Counted from the first letter of the stretch, positions 9,372 through 19,886 are shown. The stretch: DNA of 64,000 nucleotides from Acinetobacter genomosp. 15BJ (GCF_000400715.1 NZ_KE007347.1:1125680-1189679); one strand, 5' to 3'. Notes: generated from the sequence alone by a model not told the origin. Program-made: numbers and translations.

Positions 9372-10061
9372 TTATGCGAATGCGCCTTGCTTGATTTGTT
9401 GATCAAGCTGCTCCAAACGCTCAGGTGTACCAACATCGACCCAAACTCCTTGCAACTTTTCAGCTGAAACTTGCTGCTGCTGCATGGCTTGTTTCAATAA
9501 TGGTGCTAAAGGTCGTTTGCCATTTTCCAAACCTGCAAACATCTGTGGTGCAAAAACAGCCACACCACTATAAGTTAAAGCTTCACCCAATTGCTCTTGC
9601 TCAAAAGTGTAAGCCAAATCATTTGCTAGGATAAAGTCACCTTTTAAGTGCTGAGGTGGATTTTCAACCAAGACTAAATGTACTTGTTTATCTTCCAACT
9701 GAACATTTAACAATGAAGAGAAATCCATTGTGGTCCAGACATCACCATTCACTAAGATAAAAGGTTCATCACCCAACAATGGCAAGGCATTAATAATACC
9801 ACCTGCTGTTTCTAAACCTTCACCTTCGTGCGACCATAAAATAGTTACACCAAATTGAGAGCCATCACCTAAAGCAGCAGCAAGTTTCTCACCCAACCAA
9901 GCCGTATTAATAACAATCTCGGTAATGCCTATTTTTTTCAACTTCTCAATATGCCAAACAATCAGTGGCTTACCACCAACTTCCAGTAAAGGTTTTGGCG
10001 TATGTAAGGTCAATGGTCGCATACGATTACCAAGACCTGCAGCAAGAATCATTGCTTTCAT
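9372..10061 (-). CDS. murU: N-acetylmuramate alpha-1-phosphate uridylyltransferase
   Basis: 229 residues, a nucleotidyltransferase with the signature AAGLGNRMRPLTLHTPKPLL and the NGDVW metal site. MurU converts MurNAc-1-P to UDP-MurNAc in the peptidoglycan recycling shortcut known in Pseudomonas and relatives, which bypasses de novo UDP-MurNAc synthesis. It overlaps the amgK stop by one base (TAATG), which supports this substrate over a generic sugar nucleotidyltransferase. Confidence 0.9.
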   Translation of the reverse strand: MKAMILAAGLGNRMRPLTLHTPKPLLEVGGKPLIVWHIEKLKKIGITEIVINTAWLGEKLAAALGDGSQFGVTILWSHEGEGLETAGGIINALPLLGDEPFILVNGDVWTTMDFSSLLNVQLEDKQVHLVLVENPPQHLKGDFILANDLAYTFEQEQLGEALTYSGVAVFAPQMFAGLENGKRPLAPLLKQAMQQQQVSAEKLQGVWVDVGTPERLEQLDQQIKQGAFA

Positions 10062-11074
10062 TATGCTGCAACCTCGTAGTGACCATATTTTTCAATAAAC
10101 TTCGGCATCACGATGTCACGAATAAACTGGATAAAATCATTTAGTTCGTCATAACCTTGACTTTCTTCAAGCAAATACCACATCACGCGCGGTAAATCTT
10201 TTAAATAGCCTGATTTGCCATCACGTTCAAATAAACGCACAAAAATACCCAAGATTTTTAGATGGCGTTGGATCGCCATTAGATCGGCATCTCGCTTGAA
10301 CTGCTCAAAACTACGATTTTCTTTCGCTGCTGCTGGCAATAAGTCATAGAACACTTTAAACCATTCGTAAACGCGCTCAGCATTCCACTGCACATAGGCA
10401 TCACGCGTAATCGAGATAAGGTCATAAGTATCCGCACCAATCACTGCATCCTGAAAATCGATCACACCAAGCTCTTGCTCATTTTCGATTTTCATCAAAT
10501 TACGACTATGAAAGTCACGATGTACAATCACTTGTGGTTGATTCGTTGCTTCAATCGCAAGGAAATCAAAAGCCTGTTCAATCGTTTCCAACTGCTGCTC
10601 TGTTGGTTGAATATCCAATGACGGCAGCATCCAGTCTGTTAACAGACGCATCTCAGTCATCAATTTTTCATAAGAATACGCTGGCAATTGTTCATGACCA
10701 TTGATCTGCTGCAATTCAATCAACTGCTTAAAACTTTGCGCATAGTACTGATCAACCGTTTGATCATTGAGTAATGTTGATAAAACAACATCACCAAAAT
10801 CTTCAAGCAGTAATAAACCCAAGGTTAAGTCTTTCGCAACGATATGTGGAACACGCACACCATTTTTGTCAAAAAACTCATCAATACTAACAAATGGCAC
10901 ACAGTCTTCTTTTTCAGGAGGCGCATCCATGAGCATATATGTTTTGTTTTGTATCTTAATCCGCGCATAGCGGCGAAAACTTGCATCTCCTGCTAAAAAA
11001 TTGATCTCAAATTGATCAGATTGGAGAGTGGCTTGAAGCCAAGTTTGTATCAATTGTTCACGTTGTGTATTCAT
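10061..11074 (-). CDS. amgK: N-acetylmuramate/N-acetylglucosamine kinase
   Basis: 337 residues, aminoglycoside phosphotransferase fold. The kinase catalytic motif HRDFHSRNLM and the metal motif GVIDFQDAVIGADTYDL are intact. AmgK phosphorylates MurNAc at C1 for MurU. The ATG at 11074 is preferred over a TTG two codons earlier. It is divergent from lptD across about 118 bp, the usual neighbourhood in Acinetobacter and Pseudomonas. Confidence 0.9.
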   Translation of the reverse strand: MNTQREQLIQTWLQATLQSDQFEINFLAGDASFRRYARIKIQNKTYMLMDAPPEKEDCVPFVSIDEFFDKNGVRVPHIVAKDLTLGLLLLEDFGDVVLSTLLNDQTVDQYYAQSFKQLIELQQINGHEQLPAYSYEKLMTEMRLLTDWMLPSLDIQPTEQQLETIEQAFDFLAIEATNQPQVIVHRDFHSRNLMKIENEQELGVIDFQDAVIGADTYDLISITRDAYVQWNAERVYEWFKVFYDLLPAAAKENRSFEQFKRDADLMAIQRHLKILGIFVRLFERDGKSGYLKDLPRVMWYLLEESQGYDELNDFIQFIRDIVMPKFIEKYGHYEVAA

Positions 11075-11192
11075 TTGCAATAAAATCTAAAACTAGCTGA
11101 GATTTTGAAAGCTTAAGTGTAGCCACTTATCAACTTTTTCTCTATGATGCGACAATAATTAATTGTGAATTAGCGTATTGGTTAATGAGACA

Positions 11193-13667
11193 ATGAAACA
11201 TCAGTTTAAATTTAATCCTTTAGCAACAGCTATTTTGACACTCTTGTGCGGCGGCTCGATTCAATCAGGTTTCGCGGCCCAAGCTGATGCTGTCTCTACG
11301 CTTGACAATAAACAGCTCAAAGCTGCCATTCGACAGAATCAAGAACAGCAAAACCAAGAAAGTTATCCTGGAGAAAGTTTTTTCCAGCAATATTATGTAG
11401 ATAAATCTGCTCCAGAAGCACAATTGCGTGACAATCGTTATTTAAGCTCTTCATTTTGCCAAGGGACTTGGGTCACCCCAATCAACCCTGAAACAAAAGC
11501 TGGTAATGCAAATACGACCACTTCTGTGCTCACCGCTGATTATGGACATTACAACCCGACAGGTGATTCTGTTTTACAAGGCAATGTTGTCATTGATCAA
11601 GAAGGCCGAACTATTCGTGCCGACCAAGTTACAATCGATTCGACACAAACATTTGCCAATGCTGAAGGTCATGTTCAAGTTGCTCAATCAGGATTACTCA
11701 CCCAAAGTGATGCGATTAACTATAATTTAAAAACCCAGACTGGTGATTTAAACAATAGTTTCTATATCTCTGAACAACAGCATGCACATGGTCATGCCAG
11801 TCAAATAAAACGGGAAAACCAGAATTTAGTCATTTTTAAGGACGCAAGCTATACAGCTTGCCCTCCTGAGCAAAAACCTGCATGGAAAATTCAGGCCAAA
11901 GAAATTGAGCTAAACCAAGATACAGGTCGCGGTGTAACCCGCGGCACCAAGCTTTATGTCAAAGATGTACCTGTGCTTGCAGTTCCATATTTCAACTTTC
12001 CGATTGATGACCGCCGCACTACCGGTTTATTAAGTCCAAATTTTGGCTATAGCAATGATGGTGGTGCGCAGTTAATCACCCCTGTTTATCTCAATCTTGC
12101 GCCAAACTACGACCTCACACTTACCCCGAGCTACATGAGCAAACGTGGCCCGAAATTAGATGCTGACTTCCGCTATATGACTGAAAACTTTGGTTCAGGT
12201 CGCATTTGGGGGGGCTATATCGCCAAAGATGATCAATATGGTGGCGAAGCACGTGATGACCTTCATTTTGTTCATAATTGGAAAATCGATAATCAATGGT
12301 CGACCAATTTAGAATATAACTACGCATCAGATAAAGATTACTTCGCAGACTTCAATAATAATCCGAACACACGAACTGATCTAAACCTACGTCGTGCCTG
12401 GGAACTCAACTACCAAAATGGAATTCCAGGTCTTAAAGCTCAGTTAAAGGTTGAAGATTTCCAAACCTTAGATAAGACCATTAAAGATGTCGATAGACCA
12501 TATGCTCGACTTCCGCAATTCTTATTAAACTATGTCACTGGTGATCCTCAAGGTCTACAATACGAGTTTAACAACGATACCGCTTATTTCAAAAAATCTG
12601 TGGATGATGGTTCTGCGCTAGAGTCAAGTGGTACGCGTATCTACAACCAGTTTGCAGTTCGCTACAACTATTTAACTCCTTCTTGGTTCTATGTTGTCCC
12701 AGAAGTCTCTGTACGTAGTATTAACACCTTCTACGATCAAGATTCAAAAGAAGGCCGTGGACTGTCTGCTTCTGATGATTTAGAAAAATCAGTTGTTGTT
12801 CCTCAATTCACGCTTGCCACAGGCTTAACGTTCGAGAAGGAAGGTAAATACTTACAGAGTATTTCTCCTCGTGCTTTTTATGCGTACTCACCTTATAAAA
12901 ACCAAGACGATCACCCAAACTTTGATTCGACTACAGCGTCGATCAACTATGATCAACTGTTCAACCCATATCGCTTCTATGGACATGACCGTCTAGATGA
13001 CAATAATTTCTTGTCGCTTGGTGTGACCTATAGCTTGTTGGATACTGAAGGTCTAGAGCGCATTAAAGCAAGCATTGGTCAGAGTTATTACTTTAGCGAC
13101 CGCCGTGTTAGTCTGAATGAAAAACTCGATGAGTTTGACACCCAAACACGCACAGGCCCTATTGTTAGTTTATCTAGCCAGCTTAATCAAAATTTTACCA
13201 TCACATCTAACTCTGCATGGATGTCGAATGGCGAAAATGCACAGCGAGATTTCCAAGCTTACTATACGGGTGACAAAGGTAATCTTTACAACTTAGGCTA
13301 TTTTTACCGTAAAGATATCCCAGATCGACAAGATTCTTATGACCAAGTTGTTGCATCCTTTATACAACCTGTAAAAGACAATTGGCGTATTATGGGTCAT
13401 GCTCAATACGACATTGACAACAATGTGATGCGTGAATATTTACTTGGTGTAAATTACGAGTCATGTTGTTGGGCTGTCTCAGTTTATGGTCGTTCTTATT
13501 ATAATGATCTGGATGATCCAAACACCCCAGGCGTTCGTAAAAAGAATGCTGTTATGGCTGAATTCACCCTAAAAGGCCTTGGTGCTTTAAACAATAAGCT
13601 TGCTTCTCTCCTAGAAAACAGAGTTTTAGGTTTCAACAAAATTAATCAATCTTGGACACAACGTTAA
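11193..13667 (+). CDS. lptD: LPS-assembly protein LptD
   Basis: 824 residues: signal peptide (to about residue 28, ending QSGFAAQ), a periplasmic LptA-like domain (around 100-260) and a large C-terminal beta-barrel. The paired cysteines near the end (YESCCWAVSVYGRSYY) and Cys94 (SSFCQGTW) are the type used for the LptD interdomain disulfides. LptD with LptE inserts lipooligosaccharide into the outer leaflet. The start is the ATG at 11193; a TTG five codons upstream is less likely. Its stop overlaps the surA start (TAATG). Confidence 0.95.
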   Translation: MKHQFKFNPLATAILTLLCGGSIQSGFAAQADAVSTLDNKQLKAAIRQNQEQQNQESYPGESFFQQYYVDKSAPEAQLRDNRYLSSSFCQGTWVTPINPETKAGNANTTTSVLTADYGHYNPTGDSVLQGNVVIDQEGRTIRADQVTIDSTQTFANAEGHVQVAQSGLLTQSDAINYNLKTQTGDLNNSFYISEQQHAHGHASQIKRENQNLVIFKDASYTACPPEQKPAWKIQAKEIELNQDTGRGVTRGTKLYVKDVPVLAVPYFNFPIDDRRTTGLLSPNFGYSNDGGAQLITPVYLNLAPNYDLTLTPSYMSKRGPKLDADFRYMTENFGSGRIWGGYIAKDDQYGGEARDDLHFVHNWKIDNQWSTNLEYNYASDKDYFADFNNNPNTRTDLNLRRAWELNYQNGIPGLKAQLKVEDFQTLDKTIKDVDRPYARLPQFLLNYVTGDPQGLQYEFNNDTAYFKKSVDDGSALESSGTRIYNQFAVRYNYLTPSWFYVVPEVSVRSINTFYDQDSKEGRGLSASDDLEKSVVVPQFTLATGLTFEKEGKYLQSISPRAFYAYSPYKNQDDHPNFDSTTASINYDQLFNPYRFYGHDRLDDNNFLSLGVTYSLLDTEGLERIKASIGQSYYFSDRRVSLNEKLDEFDTQTRTGPIVSLSSQLNQNFTITSNSAWMSNGENAQRDFQAYYTGDKGNLYNLGYFYRKDIPDRQDSYDQVVASFIQPVKDNWRIMGHAQYDIDNNVMREYLLGVNYESCCWAVSVYGRSYYNDLDDPNTPGVRKKNAVMAEFTLKGLGALNNKLASLLENRVLGFNKINQSWTQR

Positions 13668-14980
13668 TGAAGATAAAACCTTTTCAACATATCTTTAAAG
13701 CAACTGTTCTCGCTGCCCTAATTTCTTCATCAATGCAAAGCTTTGCACAACCTACGGATGAGGTTGTTGCCATTGTAGATAGTAGTGTCATTCTCAAAAG
13801 TGATTTAGAACAAGGGATTGCTGAAACAGAACACCAGTTGAAAGCACAAAACAAAACTGTTCCCCCACAACAGTATTTACAAATGCAAGTGCTTGATCAA
13901 CTTATCATTCGTCAAGCTCAATTAGAGCAAGTGAAGCGTTATGGCATTAAGCCTGATGAAAAGAGCTTAAATGCTGCGGTACTAAAAGTTGCAAATCAAT
14001 CAGGTGCAAATACTCTTGAAGCATTTCAACAAAAGTTAGATGCAATTGCGCCGGGTACATATGAAAACTTGCGCAACCGTGTTGCAGAAGACTTAGCCAT
14101 TGGCCGTTTGCGTCAGCAACAAGTGATGTCACGTATTAAAATCAGTGATCATGATGTTGAAAACTTTTTAAAGTCACCAGAAGGCCAAGCTGCGCTAGGT
14201 ACTCAAGTTCATGTCATTCACATGCGCATTTCAGGTGAAAATAGCAATGAAGTACAACAAGTTGCTCAACAGGTAAAACAATCCCTCACAACAAGTGATG
14301 ACACCAAATCGATTAGCTCTAAGCTATCAACAGCTTCAGTAAAAGTCGATGGTGCCGACATGGGTTTCCGCTCACTATCAGAAATTCCAACGGAACTTTC
14401 GGCACGTATTGCCCCACTTCAAGTTGGACAAACTACTGAGTTAATCAATGTTCGTGATGGTGTGCATGTCTTAAAACTACTTGAACGTAAGCAAAACGAA
14501 CAAAAAGCATTAGTCTCTCAATACCAGACGCGCCATATCCTGATCCAGCCTTCCGAAGTTGTAAGCATAGATCGCGCTAAGCAAATGATCGATAACCTAT
14601 ATAATCGTGCGAAAGCGGGTGAAGATTTCGCAACACTTGCTGCAACCTATTCAAATGACACAGGCTCTGCACGGGATGGTGGTAGCTTAGGTTGGGTAAG
14701 TCCAGGCGTAATGGTACCGGAATTTGAAAAGGTGATGAAAGAAACACCTGTTGGGCAAATCAGCAAGCCATTCCAAAGCCAATTCGGCTGGCATATCTTA
14801 CAAGTCATGGACACTCGTGAACAGGATATGACCAAAGAAGTTCAGGAACGTATGGCACGCCAGATCTTAGGTGAACGTCAGTTCGATACCGAAGTTGATA
14901 GCTGGATGCGTGAGCTTCGTGCTAATGCCTACGTTGAGATCAAAGATGCAAGCTTAGACTCAAAAGCACAGCAAAAATAA
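13667..14980 (+). CDS. surA: Periplasmic chaperone and peptidyl-prolyl isomerase SurA
   Basis: 437 residues: signal peptide (ending MQSFAQ), N-terminal chaperone domain (about 35-170), and two parvulin domains, the second clear from TRHILIQPSE to FGWHILQVMDTRE. SurA escorts outer-membrane proteins, LptD among them, to the BAM complex, so the lptD-surA pairing is functional. The ATG shares its A with the lptD stop codon. Confidence 0.95.
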   Translation: MKIKPFQHIFKATVLAALISSSMQSFAQPTDEVVAIVDSSVILKSDLEQGIAETEHQLKAQNKTVPPQQYLQMQVLDQLIIRQAQLEQVKRYGIKPDEKSLNAAVLKVANQSGANTLEAFQQKLDAIAPGTYENLRNRVAEDLAIGRLRQQQVMSRIKISDHDVENFLKSPEGQAALGTQVHVIHMRISGENSNEVQQVAQQVKQSLTTSDDTKSISSKLSTASVKVDGADMGFRSLSEIPTELSARIAPLQVGQTTELINVRDGVHVLKLLERKQNEQKALVSQYQTRHILIQPSEVVSIDRAKQMIDNLYNRAKAGEDFATLAATYSNDTGSARDGGSLGWVSPGVMVPEFEKVMKETPVGQISKPFQSQFGWHILQVMDTREQDMTKEVQERMARQILGERQFDTEVDSWMRELRANAYVEIKDASLDSKAQQK

Positions 14981-14993
14981 ATATGCTGAACAA

Positions 14994-15023
14994 AAATGCC
15001 AGCAATTCGCTGGCATTTTTTAT
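14994..15023 (+). terminator. Intrinsic terminator of lptD-surA
   Basis: A 9-bp stem (AATGCCAGC/GCTGGCATT) with a 5-nt loop is followed by T-rich sequence, 14 bases past the surA stop. Confidence 0.9.
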
Positions 15024-15041
15024 TTTAAAAATTAATTAGTT

Positions 15042-15072
15042 AAAAAAATAGTGGCAATTGCCACTATTTTTT
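15042..15072 (-). terminator. Terminator of fba (near-perfect palindrome)
   Basis: ATAGTGGC and GCCACTAT flank AATT inside A and T runs, giving a palindrome that ends in a T-run on both strands. It directly follows the fba stop and can act in both directions against the convergent surA. Confidence 0.88.
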
Positions 15073-15086
15073 ACATTACAAATTGA

Positions 15087-16124
15087 TTATTTGTAACGAT
15101 CAACCATTTTCTCTAAAGAAATTGGACGAATTTTATCTGCATTACCCGATGTACCAAATGAGTTATAACGATCCACACAGATTTGCTTCATTGCTTCAAC
15201 TGTTTCACCAAAGAATTTACGCGGGTCAAATTCACTTGGTTTCTCAGCCATCATACGACGCATTGCGCCTGTAGAAGCCAAACGCAAATCGGTATCAATG
15301 TTAATCTTACGCACACCATGTTTGATCGCTTCTACCAGTTGATCTACAGGCACACCATAAGTTTCTTTAATATCACCACCGTATTGGTTAATGATAGCTA
15401 ACCACTCTTGTGGTACAGAGCTTGAACCATGCATCACAAGATGTGTATTTGGTAAAGCAGCATGGATTTCTTTAATGCGATCAATGGCCAAGATATCGCC
15501 TGTAGGTGGACGCGTAAACTTGTACGCACCATGTGAAGTACCGACAGCAATCGCCAAAGCATCGACATTGGTATCCGCAACAAACTGAGTTGCTTCTTCA
15601 ACAGATGTTAACAGTTGAGAGTGGTCAAGTACGCCTTCTGCGCCTACACCATCTTCTTCACCCGCCATGCCAGTTTCAAGGCTACCCAAGCAACCGATTT
15701 CACCTTCAACTGAAACGCCACATGCATGTGCAATAGACACTACTCGACGTGTTACATCAACATTGTAGTCGTATGATGTTGGTGTTTTACCATCTTCACC
15801 CAATGAGCCATCCATCATGACTGAGCTAAAGCCCAACTGGATTGAACGCTGACAAATATCAGGACTTGTACCATGATCTTGATGCATTACCACTGGAATA
15901 TGTGGCCACTCTTCAATCGCAGCTAAAATAAGATGACGTAAGAATGGTGCACCCGCATATTTACGCGCACCAGCCGAAGCTTGCACGATCACAGGTGAAT
16001 TCGTTGCATCCGCAGCGAGCATGATTGCACGCATTTGTTCTAAGTTGTTTACGTTAAACGCTGGTACGCCGTAGTTATGTTCTGCAGCGTGATCCAAGAG
16101 CTGGCGCATTGAAATTAGAGCCAT
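15087..16124 (-). CDS. fba: Fructose-bisphosphate aldolase, class II
   Basis: 345 residues. Zinc-dependent aldolase of glycolysis and gluconeogenesis, cleaving fructose 1,6-bisphosphate to DHAP and glyceraldehyde 3-phosphate. The metal site HQDHGTS, the acidic loop [12 protein letters not shown], the phosphate-binding region (VMHGSSSVP) and the NIDTDLRLA motif are intact. The length and the C-terminal part match the CbbA/FbaA type with the longer active-site loop. A GGGAGG ribosome-binding site precedes the ATG. Monocistronic. Confidence 0.94.
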   Translation of the reverse strand: MALISMRQLLDHAAEHNYGVPAFNVNNLEQMRAIMLAADATNSPVIVQASAGARKYAGAPFLRHLILAAIEEWPHIPVVMHQDHGTSPDICQRSIQLGFSSVMMDGSLGEDGKTPTSYDYNVDVTRRVVSIAHACGVSVEGEIGCLGSLETGMAGEEDGVGAEGVLDHSQLLTSVEEATQFVADTNVDALAIAVGTSHGAYKFTRPPTGDILAIDRIKEIHAALPNTHLVMHGSSSVPQEWLAIINQYGGDIKETYGVPVDQLVEAIKHGVRKINIDTDLRLASTGAMRRMMAEKPSEFDPRKFFGETVEAMKQICVDRYNSFGTSGNADKIRPISLEKMVDRYK

Positions 16125-16252
16125 AATATCCTCCCAGGTAATGCGCCATATTCTACATGCTGATCTATTTCAATTCAGCAAATAATCACAGTAATTATAA
16201 AAAAATCTTCAATCTTTTGTGTAATTTGAGTTGTTATTCTGACTAAAGAATC

Positions 16253-16287
16253 AAAAAGGCCAAATCACAGTTTGATTTGGCCTTTTT
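16253..16287 (-). terminator. Intrinsic terminator of the DEAD-box helicase gene
   Basis: A 15-bp stem (AAAAAGGCCAAATCA with its complement) and a 4-5 nt loop, T-run on both strands, 48 bases past the helicase stop. Confidence 0.9.
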
Positions 16288-16334
16288 CTTAAAAGATATT
16301 GCGCTTAAATACATCCGATAAAATGGATCAAGAC

Positions 16335-17486
16335 TTAGCAATAACCCTCTAAACGCGTTAATGGTAATTTCTTACCAATCGCTTTTTCAATTTCTGGCAA
16401 ATAGAATGCGTCATCTTCCGACAGGAAACTGATACTCACACCCTGCGCGCCCGCACGCCCGGTACGTCCAATACGATGCACATAGTCATCCGACTGTTCA
16501 GGCAAGGTAAAATTGATCACATGCGAAACACCATCCACATGAATACCACGACCAGCAACATCTGTTGCAATCATAATATTGTTCTTACCCTGTTTAAATT
16601 GGTCTAACATCTTTAAACGCTTATCTTGTGCAATTTCACCAGACAGCATACCAACTTTATAACCATCACGTTTCAAATGATCATACAGACGACGTACCTG
16701 ATCTCGACGATTTGCAAAGATCATGACTTTATCAATTGGCTCTTCACGCAAAATATCTTGCAATAACTTGTATTTATCTTGTTTAGCAACCACATAAACA
16801 CGCTGTTCAACGTCATTATTGGTTTTTTGCTCAGGTTCAATTTCTACCGTTACAGGCTCGAATAACCATTGACGCGCCAAGTTTAGAACATCATAGCTAA
16901 ATGTTGCAGAGAACATTAAAGTTTGACGTTGTTCCTTGAATGGCGAATAACGAACAATTCTTTTTACGGATGGAATAAAGCCCATATCCAACAGACGATC
17001 TGCTTCATCAATCACCAGAAATTCAATCTTATCCAACCAAACTTCTTTTTGTTCAACGAAATCAATCAAGCGCCCTGGTGTTGCAACAATGATATCAACA
17101 AAGTTGCGATCCAACATTTTCTTTTGTTTTTCAAAATCTACGCCGCCCAACAAAGTCACAAGATGTAGGTTTGAAAACTTGGTTAATGCTTGCGCATCAC
17201 TTTCAATCTGTAATGCCAACTCACGTGTCGGAGCTAAAATTAACGCACGTGGCTCACCACGGAATCGTTGTTCTTGAACTGGATTATTGAGTAGATCATT
17301 GATCACACTAACCAAAAAGGCAGCTGTTTTTCCTGTACCTGTTTGTGCTCGACCAATAGCATCATGCCCTGCTAATGTATATTTTAAAACCTTTTGCTGA
17401 ATTGGGGTCATTTGTGTAAAACCCAAAGCATCAATCGCTTTCTTCAACTGCGGATGTAAATTTAAGGTTTCAAAACCAGATGTCAT
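16335..17486 (-). CDS. rhlB: DEAD-box ATP-dependent RNA helicase (RhlB-like)
   Basis: 383 residues from the ATG at 17486 (MTSGFETLNLHPQL). The in-frame upstream extension overlaps the csp terminator region and is unlikely. All DEAD-box motifs are visible: Q motif (GFTQMTPIQQ), AQTGTGKT, PTRELA, VIDEADR, SAT in MFSATF, and HRIGRTGRAG. The short length without a long C-terminal tail fits RhlB, the degradosome helicase, but RhlE-type assignment cannot be excluded. It lies downstream of a cold-shock gene, as several RNA helicases do. Confidence 0.85.
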   Translation of the reverse strand: MTSGFETLNLHPQLKKAIDALGFTQMTPIQQKVLKYTLAGHDAIGRAQTGTGKTAAFLVSVINDLLNNPVQEQRFRGEPRALILAPTRELALQIESDAQALTKFSNLHLVTLLGGVDFEKQKKMLDRNFVDIIVATPGRLIDFVEQKEVWLDKIEFLVIDEADRLLDMGFIPSVKRIVRYSPFKEQRQTLMFSATFSYDVLNLARQWLFEPVTVEIEPEQKTNNDVEQRVYVVAKQDKYKLLQDILREEPIDKVMIFANRRDQVRRLYDHLKRDGYKVGMLSGEIAQDKRLKMLDQFKQGKNNIMIATDVAGRGIHVDGVSHVINFTLPEQSDDYVHRIGRTGRAGAQGVSISFLSEDDAFYLPEIEKAIGKKLPLTRLEGYC

Positions 17487-17542
17487 ATATGCTCTCGAAC
17501 CATCAACGACCAAAAGAAAGTCATCATTATAAACCATAAAAA

Positions 17543-17578
17543 ATAAAAACGCCCCAATAAGATTGGGGCGTTTTTATT
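17543..17578 (-). terminator. Intrinsic terminator of the cold-shock gene
   Basis: A 14-bp stem (AAAAACGCCCCAAT/ATTGGGGCGTTTTT) with a 3-nt loop, T-run on both strands, between the csp stop and the helicase start. Confidence 0.93.
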
Positions 17579-17594
17579 GCGTTAAGGCAACAAA

Positions 17595-17807
17595 TTAGTC
17601 TAAAGGCTGAACGTTTTCAGCTTGGAAACCTTTTTGTCCTTGAACAACACTGAATTCTACGCGTTGGCCGTCACGTAAAGAACGGTGGCCATCACCCATA
17701 ATTGCGCGGAAATGAACAAATACGTCATCACCACCATTACGCTGAATAAAACCAAAGCCTTTAGTGTCGTTAAACCACTTTACTACGCCTTGTTCACGAG
17801 CTGTCAT
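17595..17807 (-). CDS. Cold-shock domain protein (CspA family)
   Basis: 70 residues, a single OB-fold cold-shock domain. RNP1 (KGFGFIQ) and RNP2 (DVFVHF) are intact. It binds single-stranded RNA and DNA and acts as an RNA chaperone. Csp paralogues are numerous in Acinetobacter, so I give no symbol. A long AT-rich stretch upstream could be a cold-responsive 5' UTR. Confidence 0.93.
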   Translation of the reverse strand: MTAREQGVVKWFNDTKGFGFIQRNGGDDVFVHFRAIMGDGHRSLRDGQRVEFSVVQGQKGFQAENVQPLD

Positions 17808-18164
17808 AAGTCAATCCTCAGATATTGAAAGATAAGGACCTTCCGGTGTTGCAAACAGCAGAGCCAACAAGGTTTTAAAATATTTATAATTTTAAAGCTT
17901 GTAATCATTCTGTAAAACTATCAACAATTTCCGGTTACATCCATTTGTTATAGAGTTTAAAACAATTAATTTGCATTAAACAACTTTCTAAAACGCATCG
18001 AGCTTATCATGGGTTTATCACAATTAATAGAATTATTTTTAGTTATTTCCTATATTTCTATCTGTTTTTTTCAATAATTTAGCTGTTTTTTTAATGAAAT
18101 TTTTCTCTCAAAAATTACGCAAAAATTTGTTAAGATAATTCTGAATGAAGTGATTTAATTATAT
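17808..18164. other. AT-rich intergenic region between divergent csp and tusA genes
   Basis: 357 bases with no convincing reading frame. The half nearer csp probably carries its promoter and a long 5' leader, as in cspA-type genes; the other half carries the promoter of the TusA-like gene. I could not identify specific boxes with confidence. Confidence 0.5.
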
Positions 18165-18404
18165 ATGACCAACACATCCAACACACCGATCATTATCGAT
18201 GCTTTAGGGCAACCTTGCCCAATGCCACTATTAATGTTGAAGCGTGCTTTAAAGAAAACCAGCGGCATACAACAATATCTATTAAAATCTTCTGATCCAC
18301 ATAGTGAAATTGATGTAACACGATATTGCAAAATTCAGCAACTTCAATGTTTAACTCAAAAAATTTCAGATAGTGAATTTCACTATTTAATTGAATCTAC
18401 GTGA
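18165..18404 (+). CDS. tusA: TusA-family sulfurtransferase
   Basis: 79 residues with the family motif ALGQPCPMPLLMLKRAL; the first Cys (CPMP) carries the persulfide. TusA relays sulfur from IscS to the TusBCD/TusE system for 2-thiouridine in tRNA and to other acceptors. The fold and length match, but paralogues with other sulfur roles exist. It stands upstream of rpoH in the same direction; there is no clear ribosome-binding site before the ATG. Confidence 0.8.
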   Translation: MTNTSNTPIIIDALGQPCPMPLLMLKRALKKTSGIQQYLLKSSDPHSEIDVTRYCKIQQLQCLTQKISDSEFHYLIEST

Positions 18405-18534
18405 TTCTTTGCTAAACTCTAGCTAAGATAAACTAGATAACTTTACATTTTTATACTCAAATTTCCTTAGTGATGAAGAACATTCGCATTAAGATGAAAT
18501 TGTTGACTTAAATACCATCCTATAAGGAGACTCC

Positions 18535-19404
18535 ATGACTACTGACAGCAGCAATCAATTGATGCCCCTGTCATTGTCTGCGCCAGGCGTAAACCTTGGT
18601 GCATATATCAGTACTGTCAATCAAATTCCAATTCTAACGGCCGAGCAGGAAAAAGAACTTGCTGAGCGTTATTATTATGACCAAGACCTTGATGCTGCCA
18701 AACTATTGGTAATGTCACATCTACGCTTTGTGGTACATATTGCACGCAGCTATGCAGGTTACGGATTGCCACAAGGTGATCTGATTCAAGAAGGTAACCT
18801 TGGATTAATGAAAGCGGTAAAACGCTTCGATCCAAATATGGGTGTTCGCTTAGTTTCTTTTGCAGTGCACTGGATTAAAGCCGAAATACATGAATATGTG
18901 ATTCGTAACTGGCGTATTGTCAAAATCGCAACGACCAAGGCACAACGTAAATTATTCTTTAATTTGCGTAGTCTTAAAAAATCAAGCAAACGACTCACTT
19001 TGGAAGAAGCGAAATCAATTGCTAATGATTTGAATGTAACACCAGAACAAGTGCTCGAAATGGAAGGTCGCTTAACCGCTTACGATGCTGCTTTTGAAGC
19101 TCAGGGCGATGATGATGACGATACACCACATACCGCTCCTGCACTGTATCTTGAGGATAATCGTTACGATCCTGCTCGATTAGTTGAAGAAGAAGACTAC
19201 GAAGAACAAAGCACCACTGCCTTACATGAGGCAATGGATCAGCTTGATGATCGTTCACGGAATATTTTACAACGTCGCTGGTTAGATGATGACAAATCAA
19301 CCTTGCATGAACTGGCTGCAGAATATAATGTTTCCGCAGAACGTATTCGCCAGCTTGAAAAAAATGCAATGGAAAAAATCAAAACGGCAATGTCTGCAAG
19401 CTAA
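18535..19404 (+). CDS. rpoH: RNA polymerase sigma-32 factor (heat shock)
   Basis: 289 residues. Sigma region 2 ([20 protein letters not shown]), the RpoH box (QRKLFFNLR) and region 4.2 with its HTH ([20 protein letters not shown]) identify sigma-32, which directs heat-shock transcription. A strong AAGGAGA ribosome-binding site precedes the ATG. It is followed by its own terminator. Confidence 0.96.
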   Translation: MTTDSSNQLMPLSLSAPGVNLGAYISTVNQIPILTAEQEKELAERYYYDQDLDAAKLLVMSHLRFVVHIARSYAGYGLPQGDLIQEGNLGLMKAVKRFDPNMGVRLVSFAVHWIKAEIHEYVIRNWRIVKIATTKAQRKLFFNLRSLKKSSKRLTLEEAKSIANDLNVTPEQVLEMEGRLTAYDAAFEAQGDDDDDTPHTAPALYLEDNRYDPARLVEEEDYEEQSTTALHEAMDQLDDRSRNILQRRWLDDDKSTLHELAAEYNVSAERIRQLEKNAMEKIKTAMSAS

Positions 19405-19415
19405 AATCGAATCAA

Positions 19416-19445
19416 ACACAAGGGCTTTAATGCCCTTTTGTTTTA
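19416..19445 (+). terminator. Intrinsic terminator of rpoH
   Basis: AAGGGC and GCCCTT stem with a 6-nt loop, followed by TTGTTTT, 12 bases past the rpoH stop. Confidence 0.88.
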
Positions 19446-19511
19446 TCTGGCTTTGTTTAAGCACCCGAATATGTTAACTTTGTTCATCAAATTTCCAGTT
19501 CCATTATCGTT

Positions 19512-19877
19512 ATGTGGATAGCTATCTCAGCGCTTAACCTTGCGCTTGCAGTTATGTTGGGTGCTTTCGGTGCTCATGGACTCAAATCTTTTGCAACCCC
19601 AGAACAACTTACTTGGTGGGGTACAGCAACTCAATACTTTTTCTATCATGCGATTAGTTTACTTATCTTGGGTGTTCTGCATAAAACCACAGCAACATTT
19701 CCAATAAAAATTCCGTTTATTTTGATCCAAATTGGTATCATCTTTTTCTGCGGTTCGTTATACATTATGGCACTCGGCCTACCTCGCATTTTAGGTGCAA
19801 TTACACCGATTGGCGGTGCGTTTATGATAGCGGGCTGGCTGTTACTCGCATGGCAAGCAATCAAGCATGCGAAATAA
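19512..19877 (+). CDS. DUF423 inner-membrane protein
   Basis: 121 residues with four predicted membrane helices. The start (LAVMLGAFGAHGLKS) and the repeated Gly-rich helix pattern match the DUF423 (YgdD) family, whose role is unknown. It precedes thiS by 9 bases, so it may be co-transcribed with the thiazole genes, but this does not show a role in thiamine metabolism. Confidence 0.85.
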   Translation: MWIAISALNLALAVMLGAFGAHGLKSFATPEQLTWWGTATQYFFYHAISLLILGVLHKTTATFPIKIPFILIQIGIIFFCGSLYIMALGLPRILGAITPIGGAFMIAGWLLLAWQAIKHAK

Positions 19878-19886
19878 GGATTGATC